Assembly (NCBI RefSeq): GCF_017896165.1
Contig: NZ_JAFCNB010000026.1
Coordinates: 17,581-81,580 of the forward strand
Direction: 5' to 3'
Length of the DNA stretch: 64,000 nt
Source: Microbispora oryzae
GTDB lineage: Bacteria; Actinomycetota; Actinomycetes; Streptosporangiales; Streptosporangiaceae
Positions 30,664-40,161 of the stretch are shown here, piece by piece (within the stretch, counting starts at the first letter, position 1; each line of letters opens with the position of its first letter). The notes under the pieces are model-generated. The model did no database searches. It was given only the letters and a program-made list of their open reading frames with translations, and was not told the DNA's origin. The position numbers and the translations under genes are program-made.

Positions 30664-31713
30664 TCACGTGTCGTCGAAGAGAGTCGCCACGGCGGCGGCG
30701 CCGAACGCGTCAGGGGGCGGAGTCAGACCCAAATGGGTCCACGCCGCCGCGGTCGCCACCCGGCCGCGCGGGGTGCGGGCCAGAAGACCCTGCCTGACCA
30801 GGAACGGCTCGGCCACCACCTCGACGGTCTCGGGCTCCTCCCCCACCGCGACCGCGAGAGTGGACAGGCCGACGGGGCCGCCGCCGAACCGGCGTAGCAG
30901 CACGCCGAGCACGGCCCGGTCGAGCCGGTCGAGCCCCTCGGCGTCCACCTCGTAGAGGTCGAGCGCCGTGGCGGCCACCTCCCGGGTGACCACGCCCTCC
31001 GCGCGGACCTCGGCGAAGTCGCGGACCCGGCGCAGCAGCCGGTTGGCGATGCGCGGTGTGCCGCGGGACCGGCGGGCGATCTCCCACGCCCCGTCGGCGG
31101 GCAGGTCGACCGACATCAGCCGGGCCGACCGGTACAGCACCTGTTCGAGCTCGGCGGCCTCGTAGAAGTCCATGTGGGCGGTGAAGCCGAAACGGTCGCG
31201 CAGCGGCGCCGGGAGCAGCCCGGCCCGCGTCGTCGCGCCGACCAGCGTGAACGGCGCGATGTCGAGGGGGATGGAGGTCGCGCCCGGGCCCTTGCCCACG
31301 ATGATGTCCACCCGGAAGTCCTCCATCGCGAGGTAGAGCATCTCCTCGGCCGGGCGGGCCATCCGGTGGATCTCGTCGATGAACAGGACCTCGCCCTCGG
31401 CCAGCGTGGACAGGATGGCGGCGAGGTCGCCGGCGCGCTCCAGCGCGGGCCCGGAGGTCATCCGCAGCGGCGCGCCGAGCTCCGCGGCGATGATCATGGC
31501 GAGGGTCGTCTTGCCCAGCCCGGGGCCGCCGCTCATCAGCACGTGGTCCGGGGGCCGGTTGCGGCGCAGCGCGCTCTCCAGCACCAGCGACAGCTGCTCG
31601 CGCACCCGCGCCTGCCCGATGAACTCGGCGAGGCGCTTCGGCCGCAGCGCCGCCTCGATCGCGCGCTCGTCGCCCTCCGGCTCCGGGGACACCAGGTCGC
31701 GGTCCAGGTTCAT
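30664..31713 (-). CDS. ruvB: Holliday junction branch-migration ATPase RuvB
   Basis: The 349-residue AAA+ hexameric motor that drives branch migration with RuvA. Walker [10 protein letters not shown], Walker B LFIDEIHR, sensor 1 LVGATTRAG and the arginine-finger region LRDRFGF are present. A C-terminal winged helix ([17 protein letters not shown]) binds DNA. Full length, last gene of ruvCAB. Confidence 0.97.
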   Translation of the reverse strand: MNLDRDLVSPEPEGDERAIEAALRPKRLAEFIGQARVREQLSLVLESALRRNRPPDHVLMSGGPGLGKTTLAMIIAAELGAPLRMTSGPALERAGDLAAILSTLAEGEVLFIDEIHRMARPAEEMLYLAMEDFRVDIIVGKGPGATSIPLDIAPFTLVGATTRAGLLPAPLRDRFGFTAHMDFYEAAELEQVLYRSARLMSVDLPADGAWEIARRSRGTPRIANRLLRRVRDFAEVRAEGVVTREVAATALDLYEVDAEGLDRLDRAVLGVLLRRFGGGPVGLSTLAVAVGEEPETVEVVAEPFLVRQGLLARTPRGRVATAAAWTHLGLTPPPDAFGAAAVATLFDDT

Positions 31714-31792
31714 CGGTCGCCTCCCCCGGGCCGCCGGGCGCCCGGCCGTGAAACGTTCATCGCCCGTGACGCGCCCCGGCCGCTCCCGCCGG

Positions 31793-32413
31793 TCACTTGA
31801 CGCTCAGCACGCGCAGGGCCGACTTCAGCAGCGCGCCCACCTGGGGGACGCCGCCCGCGGCCGTCTCGGCCTCCGCCTCGGCCGCCACGGCCGCTATCGC
31901 GTCGTCCGCGTCCTTCGCCGAGTAGCCGAGGCCGACCAGCCCGGAGTGCACCTGCTCGCGCCAGGCGGGACGGACGGCCCCGCCGTTCAGCGCGGCGTCG
32001 ACGGCCCCGTCAGGAGCGCCCAGCTTGTCCTTCAGCTCCAGCACGATGCGCTGGGCGCCCTTCTGGCCGATGCCGGGAACCATGGTCAGCGCCTTGAGAT
32101 CGGCCGCGGCGACCGCGACCCGCAGCGCGTTGGGGCTGTGCACCGCCAGCATCGCGAGCGCGAGGCGGGGACCCACCCCGCTCGCCGTCTGGAGCAGCTC
32201 GAAGACCGCCCGCTCGTCGTCGGCGGCGAAGCCGTACAGGGTGAGCGACTCCTCCCGCACCACCAGCGAGGTGGACAGCCGGGCGGGCTCGCCGACGCGC
32301 AGGGCGGCAAGTGTGCCCGGCGCGCAGTGCACGAGCACGCCGACGCCTCCCACCTCCACCACGGCGTGGTCCGGCCCCAGGGCGGCCACCCGCCCCGCCA
32401 CGGATGCGATCAC
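31793..32413 (-). CDS. ruvA: Holliday junction-binding protein RuvA
   Basis: A 206-residue tetrameric protein that holds the four-way junction open. It has an N-terminal OB fold ([13 protein letters not shown]), tandem helix-hairpin-helix units ([29 protein letters not shown]) and a C-terminal UBA-like domain III that contacts RuvB. The GTG start (32411-32413) overlaps the ruvC stop (GTGA). Confidence 0.96.
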   Translation of the reverse strand: MIASVAGRVAALGPDHAVVEVGGVGVLVHCAPGTLAALRVGEPARLSTSLVVREESLTLYGFAADDERAVFELLQTASGVGPRLALAMLAVHSPNALRVAVAAADLKALTMVPGIGQKGAQRIVLELKDKLGAPDGAVDAALNGGAVRPAWREQVHSGLVGLGYSAKDADDAIAAVAAEAEAETAAGGVPQVGALLKSALRVLSVK

Positions 32414-32997
32414 CGTGCGCTCCCTCCCCCGTCCGGACGCCTGGCGACAGTCCTACCAGAGGGCGCCCGCGATCCGCTCGCCGCGAGCGCCTGGGCCAGC
32501 CGCTGCTGGACGCCGCCCCGCCAGACGTGACAGACGGCCAGGGCCAGCGCGTCGGCCGCGTCGGCAGGCCGCGGCATCGCGTCGAGCCGCAGCACCCGGG
32601 TCACCATGGCCCCGACCTGCTTCTTGTCGGCGTTGCCGTTGCCGGTGACGGCGGCCTTGACCTCGCTCGGGGTGTGCAGCGCGACCGGCAGGCCTCTCCG
32701 GGCGGCGCACACGATCGCCACGGCGGCAGCCTGCGCGGTGCCCATGACGGTCCGCACGTTGTGCTGGGCGAAGACCCGCTCCACCGCCACCGCGTCCGGC
32801 CTGATCTCGTCGAGCCATCGCTCGATCCCGGCCTCCACGGCCACGAGGCGGGCCCCGATGTCGTCGTCGGATGGAGTGCGGACGACGCCGACCGCGACCA
32901 TGCGCAGCGGAGCGCCGGGCCGGCCCTCGACGGCGCCGAGGCCACACCGGGTCAGCCCCGGGTCGACCCCCAGCACCCGCAGATCGGCCAGCCGCAC
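32410..32997 (-). CDS. ruvC: Crossover junction endonuclease RuvC
   Basis: A 195-residue RNase H-fold resolvase that cuts Holliday junctions. Acidic ligands are visible in [20 protein letters not shown] and [16 protein letters not shown] 32995-32997 is chosen because AGGGAGG stands 5 nt upstream and homologues begin just before RVLGVDPG. An ATG at 33022 is in frame but has a weak site. It is first of the ruvCAB genes. Confidence 0.95.
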   Translation of the reverse strand: MRLADLRVLGVDPGLTRCGLGAVEGRPGAPLRMVAVGVVRTPSDDDIGARLVAVEAGIERWLDEIRPDAVAVERVFAQHNVRTVMGTAQAAAVAIVCAARRGLPVALHTPSEVKAAVTGNGNADKKQVGAMVTRVLRLDAMPRPADAADALALAVCHVWRGGVQQRLAQALAASGSRAPSGRTVARRPDGGGSAR

Positions 32998-33070
32998 CGG
33001 CGCCTCCCTGATCTCGCCGAACATCTGTTCGGTGGGTCACTCTATCGCGATCAGCGGCCCGCCGCGCCGT

Positions 33071-34231
33071 TCAGAAGTAATCGAGCATGTACGCTTCGCA
33101 GCCGAAGGCGGCGTCGAGAGCGTCGTCGGTCTCCGGCGAGCCGCCCGTCAGCCGTCCGGTGCGGCGCAGGGTGGCGGTCGGGACCCCCGCGAACAGGGCG
33201 GACAGGCCGCCGATGCCGAGGCGGGACGCCGTCCCGCCGGCCGCGCCCGGCTCGGCCGCGCACGCGCCGTCCGCGACCCGCAACCGCCAGGCCCCGGAGT
33301 TCGCGGGCCGCTGCGGGTCATCCACCTCGATCACCGTGTCGAGGCAGGCGCCGTACGGGAACCCCCGCCGGGCGACCGCGAGCGGCAGGTCGATCAGGCG
33401 GAACATCCAGCGGTCGCGGACACCCTCGTCCCTGGACCGCTCGCGCAGCAGCCAGAGCACGGGATCGTGCGGCTCGACGGAGGCGGTCACCCGGGCGGCG
33501 ATCGACGAGGCGGTGCCGACCACGGACCACAGCGCCCTCGCGGTGGCCTCCGAGCCGGCCACGAGGTTGTCGACCTCGATGTCCCCGTCACTCCAGCGGT
33601 AGATCACATAGCCGTCGTCGGCCAGGTAGCAGAAGTCGTCCTCGTCGTCCGTCCAGAGCCGCCAGGTGCGCTCGGGCCAGCCGAGCGGGCCCGAGGCGCG
33701 GCTGCCGGAATGGACCCGGTCGAGGACGGCCATGAGCTCGGGCACGTCGTCAGGCCCCAGCCGGCGCAGTTTGACCCCGGCGCCGGGAGCGGCGAGCGTC
33801 CGCAGCGCCTCCGTCGGCAGCGAGATCCGCAGGCGCCCGCCCGCGTGCTCGTATCCCACCGACCGGTAGAGCGGCGTCGTCGCCGGATAGAGGGCCGACA
33901 CGGCGTCGCCCAGCTCCGTGCAGCGCTCGATCACGGCCGCCATGAGCGTCCGGCCGATTCCCCGGCCGCGGTCCTCGGGGGCCACCGTGACGCTGCCGAT
34001 CGCGCCCATCGGCATCGCCCGTCCGTGCCACCACTGGACGCACGGGTTGATCCGCGCGGCGGCGACCAGCCGGGTGCCGTCGGCGACGCCGAGGTAGCGG
34101 CCCTCCGCGAGCATCGGTGTGACCAGCCTGCGCCAGGTGTCCACCTGCGCGGACGCCAGCGGGCCGAAGGAGCGCCTGCGGATGTCCAGCACGGCGTCCA
34201 GGTCGTCGAGGGTCAGATCGCGAACGTTCAC
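33071..34231 (-). CDS. Eis-like GNAT N-acetyltransferase
   Basis: A 386-residue protein of the Eis architecture. An N-terminal GNAT domain has a V-x-x-x-x-R-G-x-G CoA loop (VAPEDRGRGIGRT) and the general-acid Tyr region TPLYRSVGYEHAG. A second degenerate GNAT domain and a C-terminal SCP2-like domain follow. The C terminus is Phe (MLDYF); in Eis enzymes the terminal carboxylate acts in catalysis. Mycobacterial Eis acetylates aminoglycosides at several amines; the substrate here is unknown. It lies between ruvC and yebC, a position not usually occupied by eis. Confidence 0.82.
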   Translation of the reverse strand: MNVRDLTLDDLDAVLDIRRRSFGPLASAQVDTWRRLVTPMLAEGRYLGVADGTRLVAAARINPCVQWWHGRAMPMGAIGSVTVAPEDRGRGIGRTLMAAVIERCTELGDAVSALYPATTPLYRSVGYEHAGGRLRISLPTEALRTLAAPGAGVKLRRLGPDDVPELMAVLDRVHSGSRASGPLGWPERTWRLWTDDEDDFCYLADDGYVIYRWSDGDIEVDNLVAGSEATARALWSVVGTASSIAARVTASVEPHDPVLWLLRERSRDEGVRDRWMFRLIDLPLAVARRGFPYGACLDTVIEVDDPQRPANSGAWRLRVADGACAAEPGAAGGTASRLGIGGLSALFAGVPTATLRRTGRLTGGSPETDDALDAAFGCEAYMLDYF

Positions 34232-34284
34232 GTACGGAACCTACGCGCCGCCGCCGCGTGGAGTCGAACGGAATTCGGCGCCGG

Positions 34285-35037
34285 TCAGGCCTCGAGCTTC
34301 TCCATGATGTCGTCGCCGACGTCGAAGTTGGCGTAGACGTTCTGCACGTCGTCGCTGTCCTCCAGGGCGTCGATGAGGCGGAACACCTTGCGGGCGCCCT
34401 CCTCGTCAAGCGGGACGTTCATGGTGGGCAGGAAGCTCGCCTCGGCCGACTCGTAGTCGATCCCGGCGTCCTGCAGCGCCGTGCGCACGGCGACCAGATC
34501 GGTCGGCTCGCTGACGACCTCGTAGTTGTCACCGAGGTCGTTGACCTCCTCGGCGCCGGCCTCGAGGACGGCCATGAGCACGTCGTCCTCGGTCAGCGAG
34601 CCCTTGGGGACGATCACGACGCCCTTGCGGTTGAACATGTACGACACCGAGCCGGGGTCGGCCAGCGAACCGCCGTTGCGGGTCAGCGCCACGCGCACCT
34701 CGGACGCCGCACGGTTGCGGTTGTCGGTGAGGCACTCGATGAGAACCGCGACGCCGCCGGGGGCGTAGCCCTCGTACATGATGGTCTGCCAGTCGGCGCC
34801 GCCCGCCTCCAGGCCGCCGCCCCGCTTACGCGCCCGCTCGATGTTGTCGATCGGGACGGAGCTCTTCCTGGCCTTGGTGATGGCGTCGAAAAGCGTCGGG
34901 TTGCCTTCCGGGTCGGGACCGCCGGTCCGGGCCGCGACCTCGATGTTCTTGATGAGCTTGGCGAACAGCTTGCCCCGCTTGGAATCCAGCGCCGCCTTCT
35001 TGTGCTTCGTCGTCGCCCATTTCGAGTGGCCGGACAT
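34285..35037 (-). CDS. yebC: YebC/PmpR family regulatory protein
   Basis: A 250-residue protein opening [15 protein letters not shown], the family hallmark, with the three-domain fold. YebC proteins were long annotated as transcription regulators. Work in several bacteria now links them to ribosome function and translation of proline stretches. It lies 3 bp from pdxT, as commonly seen in actinomycetes. Confidence 0.95.
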   Translation of the reverse strand: MSGHSKWATTKHKKAALDSKRGKLFAKLIKNIEVAARTGGPDPEGNPTLFDAITKARKSSVPIDNIERARKRGGGLEAGGADWQTIMYEGYAPGGVAVLIECLTDNRNRAASEVRVALTRNGGSLADPGSVSYMFNRKGVVIVPKGSLTEDDVLMAVLEAGAEEVNDLGDNYEVVSEPTDLVAVRTALQDAGIDYESAEASFLPTMNVPLDEEGARKVFRLIDALEDSDDVQNVYANFDVGDDIMEKLEA

Positions 35038-35040
35038 CGC

Positions 35041-35631
35041 CTAGAGCTCCCTCATCATTTCGACAAAGTGCGAGTGCACGCGCGCGTCACCGGTCAGCTC
35101 CGGATGGAAGGACGTCGCGAGCAGTGGTCCCTGCCGGACCGCGACGATCCTATCCCCAGGTTCCGTCCGCCCCAGCACTTCGACATCGGCTCCGACGGAT
35201 TCGACCCACGGGGCGCGGATGAACACGGCCCTGATCGTCCCGCGCCCGGCGAAGTCGAGATCGGCCTCGAAGGAGTCGATCTGGCGGCCGAAGGCGTTGC
35301 GCCGGACGACCATGTCGATCCCGCCCAGCGTCTGCTGTCCCTCGACGCCGCCCTCGATGCGGTCCGCCAGCATGATCATGCCGGCGCACGAGCCGAACGC
35401 GGGCATGCCCTCCTTGATCCGCGAGCGCAGCGGTTCGAGCAGTTCGAACGCCGTGGCGAGCTTCCACATCGTGGTCGACTCGCCGCCCGGGATCACCAGC
35501 CCGTCCACCGCGGCCAGCTCCTCCTCCCGGCGTACTGTGACGGCGGAGGCCCCGGCCCGTTCCAGCGCGCGCAGGTGCTCGCGCACGTCGCCCTGCAGGG
35601 CGAGCACGCCGATCACGGGGGAAGAAGTCAC
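35041..35631 (-). CDS. pdxT: Pyridoxal 5'-phosphate synthase glutaminase subunit
   Basis: A 196-residue class I glutamine amidotransferase that feeds ammonia to PdxS. The nucleophile elbow is [10 protein letters not shown] and the His-x-Glu pair is [18 protein letters not shown] and [11 protein letters not shown] are family signatures. GTG 35629-35631 is selected by AAGGGAA upstream. It is separated from pdxS by a MarR gene, although the two subunits work as a 12+12 complex. Confidence 0.95.
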   Translation of the reverse strand: MTSSPVIGVLALQGDVREHLRALERAGASAVTVRREEELAAVDGLVIPGGESTTMWKLATAFELLEPLRSRIKEGMPAFGSCAGMIMLADRIEGGVEGQQTLGGIDMVVRRNAFGRQIDSFEADLDFAGRGTIRAVFIRAPWVESVGADVEVLGRTEPGDRIVAVRQGPLLATSFHPELTGDARVHSHFVEMMREL

Positions 35632-35736
35632 AGCGTTCCCTTCGTACGGTGGCGATTCAGCGTATGACCAGCCGCCCCGGCGGCCCAAACCGAGCCGCCG
35701 CGGCTGAGCCAGGACCGGGCACGGGCCCGGGCGGGC

Positions 35737-36171
35737 TCAGTCGCGGCCGAGCTTCGCCAGGGCGGAGAGCGCGACGGCGATCGCGGAGCGCTCTTCGGGG
35801 GTGAGCTCCTCAAGCCGCCGCGTGAGGTAGCCGATCCTGGCCAGCCGCACCGCGCGCAGCCGCTCCCGGCCCTGGTCGGTCAGGATCACCGTGCGCACCC
35901 GGGCGTCGGAGGCGTCGAACCCCCGGGACACGAGCCCCGCCTCCTCCAGACGGTTGATCTGCACCGTCATCGTGGGCAGCTGCACGCCGTGCTCCTCGGC
36001 GAGGTCGGTCATGCGGCGCGGCGCGCCCTCCAGTGAGCCGAGCACGCCGTACTGCTGCGGCGTGAGCGGCTGACCGGCGGTCGCCCGGCGCAGCAGCAGC
36101 ACCAGGTGCCGCATCTCGCGTGACAGGCGCTCCGCGAGCCCCGCCGTGTCGTCCGCCGTCATCTCCCGCAT
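35737..36171 (-). CDS. MarR-family transcriptional regulator between pdxS and pdxT
   Basis: A 144-residue winged-helix protein with the MarR layout: a dimerisation helix, a recognition region (MTDLAEEHGVQLPTMTVQINRLEEAGLVSRG, given here only as position about 57-88), a DARVRTVILT wing and a C-terminal helix. The ATG 36169-36171 is chosen because the alternative ATG three codons on has no spacer to its ribosome site. It may control the PLP synthase genes that flank it or respond to a phenolic or oxidant ligand; neither is shown. Confidence 0.85.
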   Translation of the reverse strand: MREMTADDTAGLAERLSREMRHLVLLLRRATAGQPLTPQQYGVLGSLEGAPRRMTDLAEEHGVQLPTMTVQINRLEEAGLVSRGFDASDARVRTVILTDQGRERLRAVRLARIGYLTRRLEELTPEERSAIAVALSALAKLGRD

Positions 36172-36244
36172 CTTCGACCGCCCTCGCTCGATCCGGCACA
36201 CGATCCCACCCCGTCCCGGGCGCGGCCGGCCGCCGGGACGAGGA

Positions 36245-37159
36245 CTACCAACCGCGCTCGGCGAGGCGGTGGGGCACCGGGATGTCGTCGACGTTGATGC
36301 CGACCATCGCCTCGCCCAGCCCGCGGGACACCTTGGCGATCACGTCGGGGTCGTCGTAGAAGGTGGTGGCCTTCACGATCGCGGCGGCGCGCTTGGCCGG
36401 GTCGCCGGACTTGAAGATGCCCGAGCCGACGAACACGCCCTCGGCCCCGAGCTGCATCATCATCGCGGCGTCGGCCGGGGTGGCGATGCCGCCGGCGGTG
36501 AACAGCACGACCGGCAGCCTGCCCTCGCGCGCGACCTCGGCCACCAGCTCGTACGGCGCCTGCAGCTCCTTGGCCGCGACGTACAGCTCGTCCTCCGGCA
36601 GCGAGGTGAGCCGCTTGATCTCACCGCGGATGCGGCGCATGTGGGTGGTGGCGTTGGAGACGTCGCCCGTGCCGGCCTCGCCCTTGGACCGGATCATCGC
36701 GGCGCCCTCGGTGATGCGGCGGAGCGCCTCCCCGAGGTTGGTCGCGCCGCACACGAACGGCACGGTGAACCGCCACTTGTCGATGTGGTTGGCGAAGTCG
36801 GCGGGGGTGAGGACCTCGGACTCGTCGACGTAGTCGACGCCGAGCGCCTGGAGCACCTGGGCCTCGACGAAGTGGCCGATCCTGGCCTTGGCCATCACCG
36901 GGATCGACACGGCACTGACGATGCCCTCGATCATGTCGGGGTCGCTCATGCGGGAGACCCCGCCCTGGGCGCGGATGTCGGCGGGCACCCGCTCAAGCGC
37001 CATGACCGCGACGGCTCCGGCGTCTTCGGCGATCTTGGCCTGCTCGGGGGTGACGACGTCCATGATGACGCCGCCCTTGAGCATCTCGGCCATCCCGCGC
37101 TTGACGCGTGCGGTGCCGACTGCGGCGGTCTCGTTGACTTCGGGGGCGCTGCTGGACAC
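36245..37159 (-). CDS. pdxS: Pyridoxal 5'-phosphate synthase PdxS
   Basis: The 304-residue (beta/alpha)8 synthase that builds PLP from ribose 5-phosphate, glyceraldehyde 3-phosphate and PdxT-derived ammonia. [40 protein letters not shown] (substrate Lys) and [13 protein letters not shown] are intact. The start is GTG 37157-37159. First of the pdxS-marR-pdxT-yebC run on the minus strand. Confidence 0.97.
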   Translation of the reverse strand: MSSSAPEVNETAAVGTARVKRGMAEMLKGGVIMDVVTPEQAKIAEDAGAVAVMALERVPADIRAQGGVSRMSDPDMIEGIVSAVSIPVMAKARIGHFVEAQVLQALGVDYVDESEVLTPADFANHIDKWRFTVPFVCGATNLGEALRRITEGAAMIRSKGEAGTGDVSNATTHMRRIRGEIKRLTSLPEDELYVAAKELQAPYELVAEVAREGRLPVVLFTAGGIATPADAAMMMQLGAEGVFVGSGIFKSGDPAKRAAAIVKATTFYDDPDVIAKVSRGLGEAMVGINVDDIPVPHRLAERGW

Positions 37160-37264
37160 GGTGCTTCCTCACGAGAGCGGACCAACGGATTCACCACCAT
37201 CGTAGGCGGTGGGCGATCCGGACCCCGACCTGCCACCGTGTCGGAGTGGATCAGGCGTTTCGTC

Positions 37265-37283
37265 CACCGTGTCCAGCACGGTG
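37265..37283 (-). terminator. Weak hairpin after the DUF3048 gene
   Basis: A 7-bp stem (CACCGTG at 37265-37271, CACGGTG at 37277-37283) with a 5-nt loop, 37 nt downstream of the DUF3048 stop and about 105 nt before pdxS. It may end the upstream gene; no T tract. Confidence 0.3.
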
Positions 37284-37320
37284 TCGATCGCAGACCGGCA
37301 CGGCGTCACGGGGGCGTCCG

Positions 37321-38331
37321 TCAGGGGGCGACGGGCTTCCTGGCCGCGAGGACCACCCACACCTGCCCGCGCGCGAAGGCCAGCGGCTTCCCGTCGGCGC
37401 CCGTGTAGGTGGTGCCCTCCTTCTCGGAGGGACGCGACCAGCGCATCGGATAGGCCTTGCCGTCCCTGAGCACCACGCCGGTGCCCTTGCCGACCGAGTG
37501 GACGAGCGGGGTGTAGCTGCCGTGGAAGTCGTGGAACTCCGACCTGTCGGTCTTGACCCACTGGACGACGATGGTCGGCGCGCCCTGCTGGCCGCCCTCG
37601 GCCGCCTTGTCCGGCACGCCGTCCTGCGTCACGAGCCACCGCTTCTGCGTCTCCGACCAGGTGAACGTGAACCGGGCGGCCGGATATCTGACCGTGACGG
37701 ACTTCTTCGCCACTCCCCCGGCCGGGGGCTCGTCGGAGAACTCGAAGCCGATGTCGGCGGCCTTGCTCGCCTGCGGGGCGTGCGCCAGGAGCTTGCGCGG
37801 GCTCGCGAACAGGTTGTACGGCGCGACCCGGCCGGGCACGCGCGTGTAGGCGCCGGGCGTGCTGCTGTCCGACACGTCGTACAGCGGCGCCTTCTGCACG
37901 AACGGGATCATCTTGGTCTGCACGCCCGAGTAGGCCAGCGCGGGCTTGCCGAACTGCGGAAGGATGTGCAGATCGGAGATGCGGGCGCTGCGGACCGGGC
38001 CGACCTGGGCCGGCAGCTTCGACGAGAAGATCGCCATGATGCGGGTCAGGCCGCCCTCGACCTGCTCGACGTACACGATGTCGGCGCTGCGCAGGCCCAT
38101 CTGCGGCTTGCCCGCCGAGGTGTTCTCGATCTTCACGGCGAGCACGGGCCTGCGCCCGGCCGAGGGACGGCCGGTGAACGGATAGTCGGGCGGCGGCGTG
38201 GGTGACGGGCTTACCTCCGCCGGCGAGGCCTCGCCCTGCGCGCGCGGCGCGCCGCCGTCGCCGTCCGAGGAGCACGCGGCCCCGGCGAGGGCGGCCCCCA
38301 GGGCCAGCGTGAAGCCGATCACTCTCCGCAC
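37321..38331 (-). CDS. DUF3048 domain (YerB-like) lipoprotein
   Basis: A 336-residue exported protein with an N-terminal signal and a Cys at about residue 21 (GAACSS), a slightly atypical lipobox. A Pro/Ser linker precedes two DUF3048-type halves: RRPVLAVKIENTSAGKPQMGL with DIVYVEQVEGGLTRIMAIF, and a C-terminal half with GTGVVLRDGKAYPMRWSRP. The family role is unknown; B. subtilis YerB is a lipoprotein. TAGGAG with a 7-nt spacer selects GTG 38329-38331. Confidence 0.83.
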   Translation of the reverse strand: MRRVIGFTLALGAALAGAACSSDGDGGAPRAQGEASPAEVSPSPTPPPDYPFTGRPSAGRRPVLAVKIENTSAGKPQMGLRSADIVYVEQVEGGLTRIMAIFSSKLPAQVGPVRSARISDLHILPQFGKPALAYSGVQTKMIPFVQKAPLYDVSDSSTPGAYTRVPGRVAPYNLFASPRKLLAHAPQASKAADIGFEFSDEPPAGGVAKKSVTVRYPAARFTFTWSETQKRWLVTQDGVPDKAAEGGQQGAPTIVVQWVKTDRSEFHDFHGSYTPLVHSVGKGTGVVLRDGKAYPMRWSRPSEKEGTTYTGADGKPLAFARGQVWVVLAARKPVAP

Positions 38332-38497
38332 GGCACAGCTCCTAACCTGAAGAGCCACCGTGACCAGGCACGACTCGCCCGGCTCGGCCGACCCTCGCCA
38401 AGAAACGGCATGAGCTTACCGGCGAACGCCGCGAAGTCCCGAACGAACCAGGACAGATCGGATCATTCACCGGAACGATCTCCGTCCCGCCGACGGG

Positions 38498-39034
38498 CTA
38501 CTCGGCGGCGAACGTCTCCGGCGGGGTGTCGTCGATCTCGAAGAACTGGGGGAAGTCGGTGTGGCCGGCCAGCCGGAGGGCGCGGGCCAGCCAGCGCCGC
38601 TGGGCGGTTCGGGTCACGGCGACGGCGTTGTTGTAGAACCGGCGGGAGTAGAGCACCTTGGCGACCGCCGTGTCCAGCTCCTCCAGCAGCGCGGAGCCGG
38701 TCGGCAGCTCGGCCATCTTCTCCCGGAACCGCTCCTGGCCGACGACCACCCGCAGGGTGCGCGACAGATCGCTCTCCGCGTGCTCGCGCTCCTCCGGCCC
38801 CGCGGTCCTGGCCTCGTGCGCGGCGGCGGCGAGCACCAGCGAGGTGGCCGGGTCGAGGATGCGCGAGCCGGCCAGTTCGAGGCAGACGGCCGCGCGGCGC
38901 AGCAGCGCGGCGTCGAGGGCGGCCTGGGCGGTCTCCAGCCGGATGTGCAGGCGGTCGAGCCGACCGGCCCGCCACGAGATGTAGACGGCGGCGAGCACGG
39001 CGACCGCGGTCGCCACCACGAGCAGAGTGGTCAC
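38498..39034 (-). CDS. LemA-like membrane-anchored protein, last gene of the PIM operon
   Basis: A 178-residue protein with one N-terminal membrane helix (residues 3-20) and a helical extracytoplasmic or cytosolic part. The stretch SRRFYNNAVAVTRTAQ and the following FPQFFEIDD resemble the C-terminal half of LemA proteins; the match is suggestive only. The GTG start (39032-39034) overlaps the pimA stop by four bases, so it is co-translated with the mannosyltransferase. Function unknown; a membrane-envelope role fits the context. Confidence 0.6.
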   Translation of the reverse strand: MTTLLVVATAVAVLAAVYISWRAGRLDRLHIRLETAQAALDAALLRRAAVCLELAGSRILDPATSLVLAAAAHEARTAGPEEREHAESDLSRTLRVVVGQERFREKMAELPTGSALLEELDTAVAKVLYSRRFYNNAVAVTRTAQRRWLARALRLAGHTDFPQFFEIDDTPPETFAAE

Positions 39035-40161
39035 GAGACGTCCTCCACGACCCCGGTGGCGGAGTTGGTGACCGTCTCGTACACCCGGACGACGTCGCGG
39101 GCCACGGTCGACCAGTCGTACTTCCGCACCGCCAGGCGGGCCTCGTCCGACAGCTTCGCCCGGCGGGCCGGGTCGTCGAGCAGCCGGGCCGCCTCGGCGG
39201 CGAGCGCGCCGGGGTCGCCCGTCGGGAAGAGCGCGCCCGCCTGCCCGTCGCCGAGCACCCGGCGGAACGCGGGGATGTCGCTGGCGAGGATCGGCGCGCC
39301 GGCCGACATGGCCTCGGTGAGCACGATCCCGAAGCTCTCCCCGCCGAGGTTGGGGGCGCAGAAGATGTCCACCGAGTGGTACGCGCGGACCTTGTCGGTC
39401 TCGCTGACCATGCCCAGCAGCCCCACCCGGTCCCGGTACGGCGCGGGTACCCGTTCGAGCGCCTCGTCGGCGTCGCCCGGCCCGGCGACGAGCAGCCGCA
39501 GGCGCGGCCGCTCGGCGGCCAGCCTCCCGAAGGCCTCCAGCAGCACCCCGAGCCCCTTGCGCGGCTCGTCCATGCGGCCGAGGAAGCCGATGACGTCTCC
39601 GTCGGGGCCCCATCCGGGCAGCGGCGCGCCTTCGGCGTACCGGCCGACCGCGACGCCGTTCGGGATCAGCACGGCGTCGCCGCCGAGGTGTTCCACGAGG
39701 GTCCTGCGGGCGGCGTCGGAGACGGCGATCCTGCCGGTGATCTTCTCCAGCGCGCTCTGCAGCATGGGCGCGGCCACCGACATGGCGCGGGAGCGCTCGT
39801 AGGAGGCGTGGAAGGTGGCCACGATCGGCCCCTTCGCCACCCAGCAGGCCAGCACGCCGAGCGACGGCACCGCCGGCTCGTGGACGTGCAGCACGTCGAA
39901 GCGGCCCTCCCTGATCCACTTGCGGACCCGGTTGGCCGACAGGAATCCGAACGCGAGCCGCGCCACGGACCCGTTGTACGGCACGGGCACCGCCCGCCCC
40001 GCCGAGGTCACGTACGAGGGGACCTCCGCGTCGTCGGCGGCCGGCGCGATGACGGACACGTGGTGCCCGTCGGCGATCAGCGCCTCGGCGAGATCGCGGA
40101 TGTGGGCCTGCACGCCCCCGGGGACCTCCCAGGTGTACGGGCAGACGATGCCGATTCTCAC
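39031..40161 (-). CDS. pimA: Phosphatidylinositol alpha-mannosyltransferase
   Basis: A 376-residue GT4-family retaining glycosyltransferase that moves mannose from GDP-Man to phosphatidylinositol, the first step to PIM lipids on the inner leaflet. The start RIGIVCPYTWEVPGGVQAHI is diagnostic. HEPAVPSLGVLA, the donor-site segment GFLGRMDEPRKGL and E-x7-E-like GGESFGIVLTEAMSAGAPI follow. GTG 40159-40161 has GGGAGA upstream and overlaps the patA stop. Confidence 0.95.
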   Translation of the reverse strand: MRIGIVCPYTWEVPGGVQAHIRDLAEALIADGHHVSVIAPAADDAEVPSYVTSAGRAVPVPYNGSVARLAFGFLSANRVRKWIREGRFDVLHVHEPAVPSLGVLACWVAKGPIVATFHASYERSRAMSVAAPMLQSALEKITGRIAVSDAARRTLVEHLGGDAVLIPNGVAVGRYAEGAPLPGWGPDGDVIGFLGRMDEPRKGLGVLLEAFGRLAAERPRLRLLVAGPGDADEALERVPAPYRDRVGLLGMVSETDKVRAYHSVDIFCAPNLGGESFGIVLTEAMSAGAPILASDIPAFRRVLGDGQAGALFPTGDPGALAAEAARLLDDPARRAKLSDEARLAVRKYDWSTVARDVVRVYETVTNSATGVVEDVS

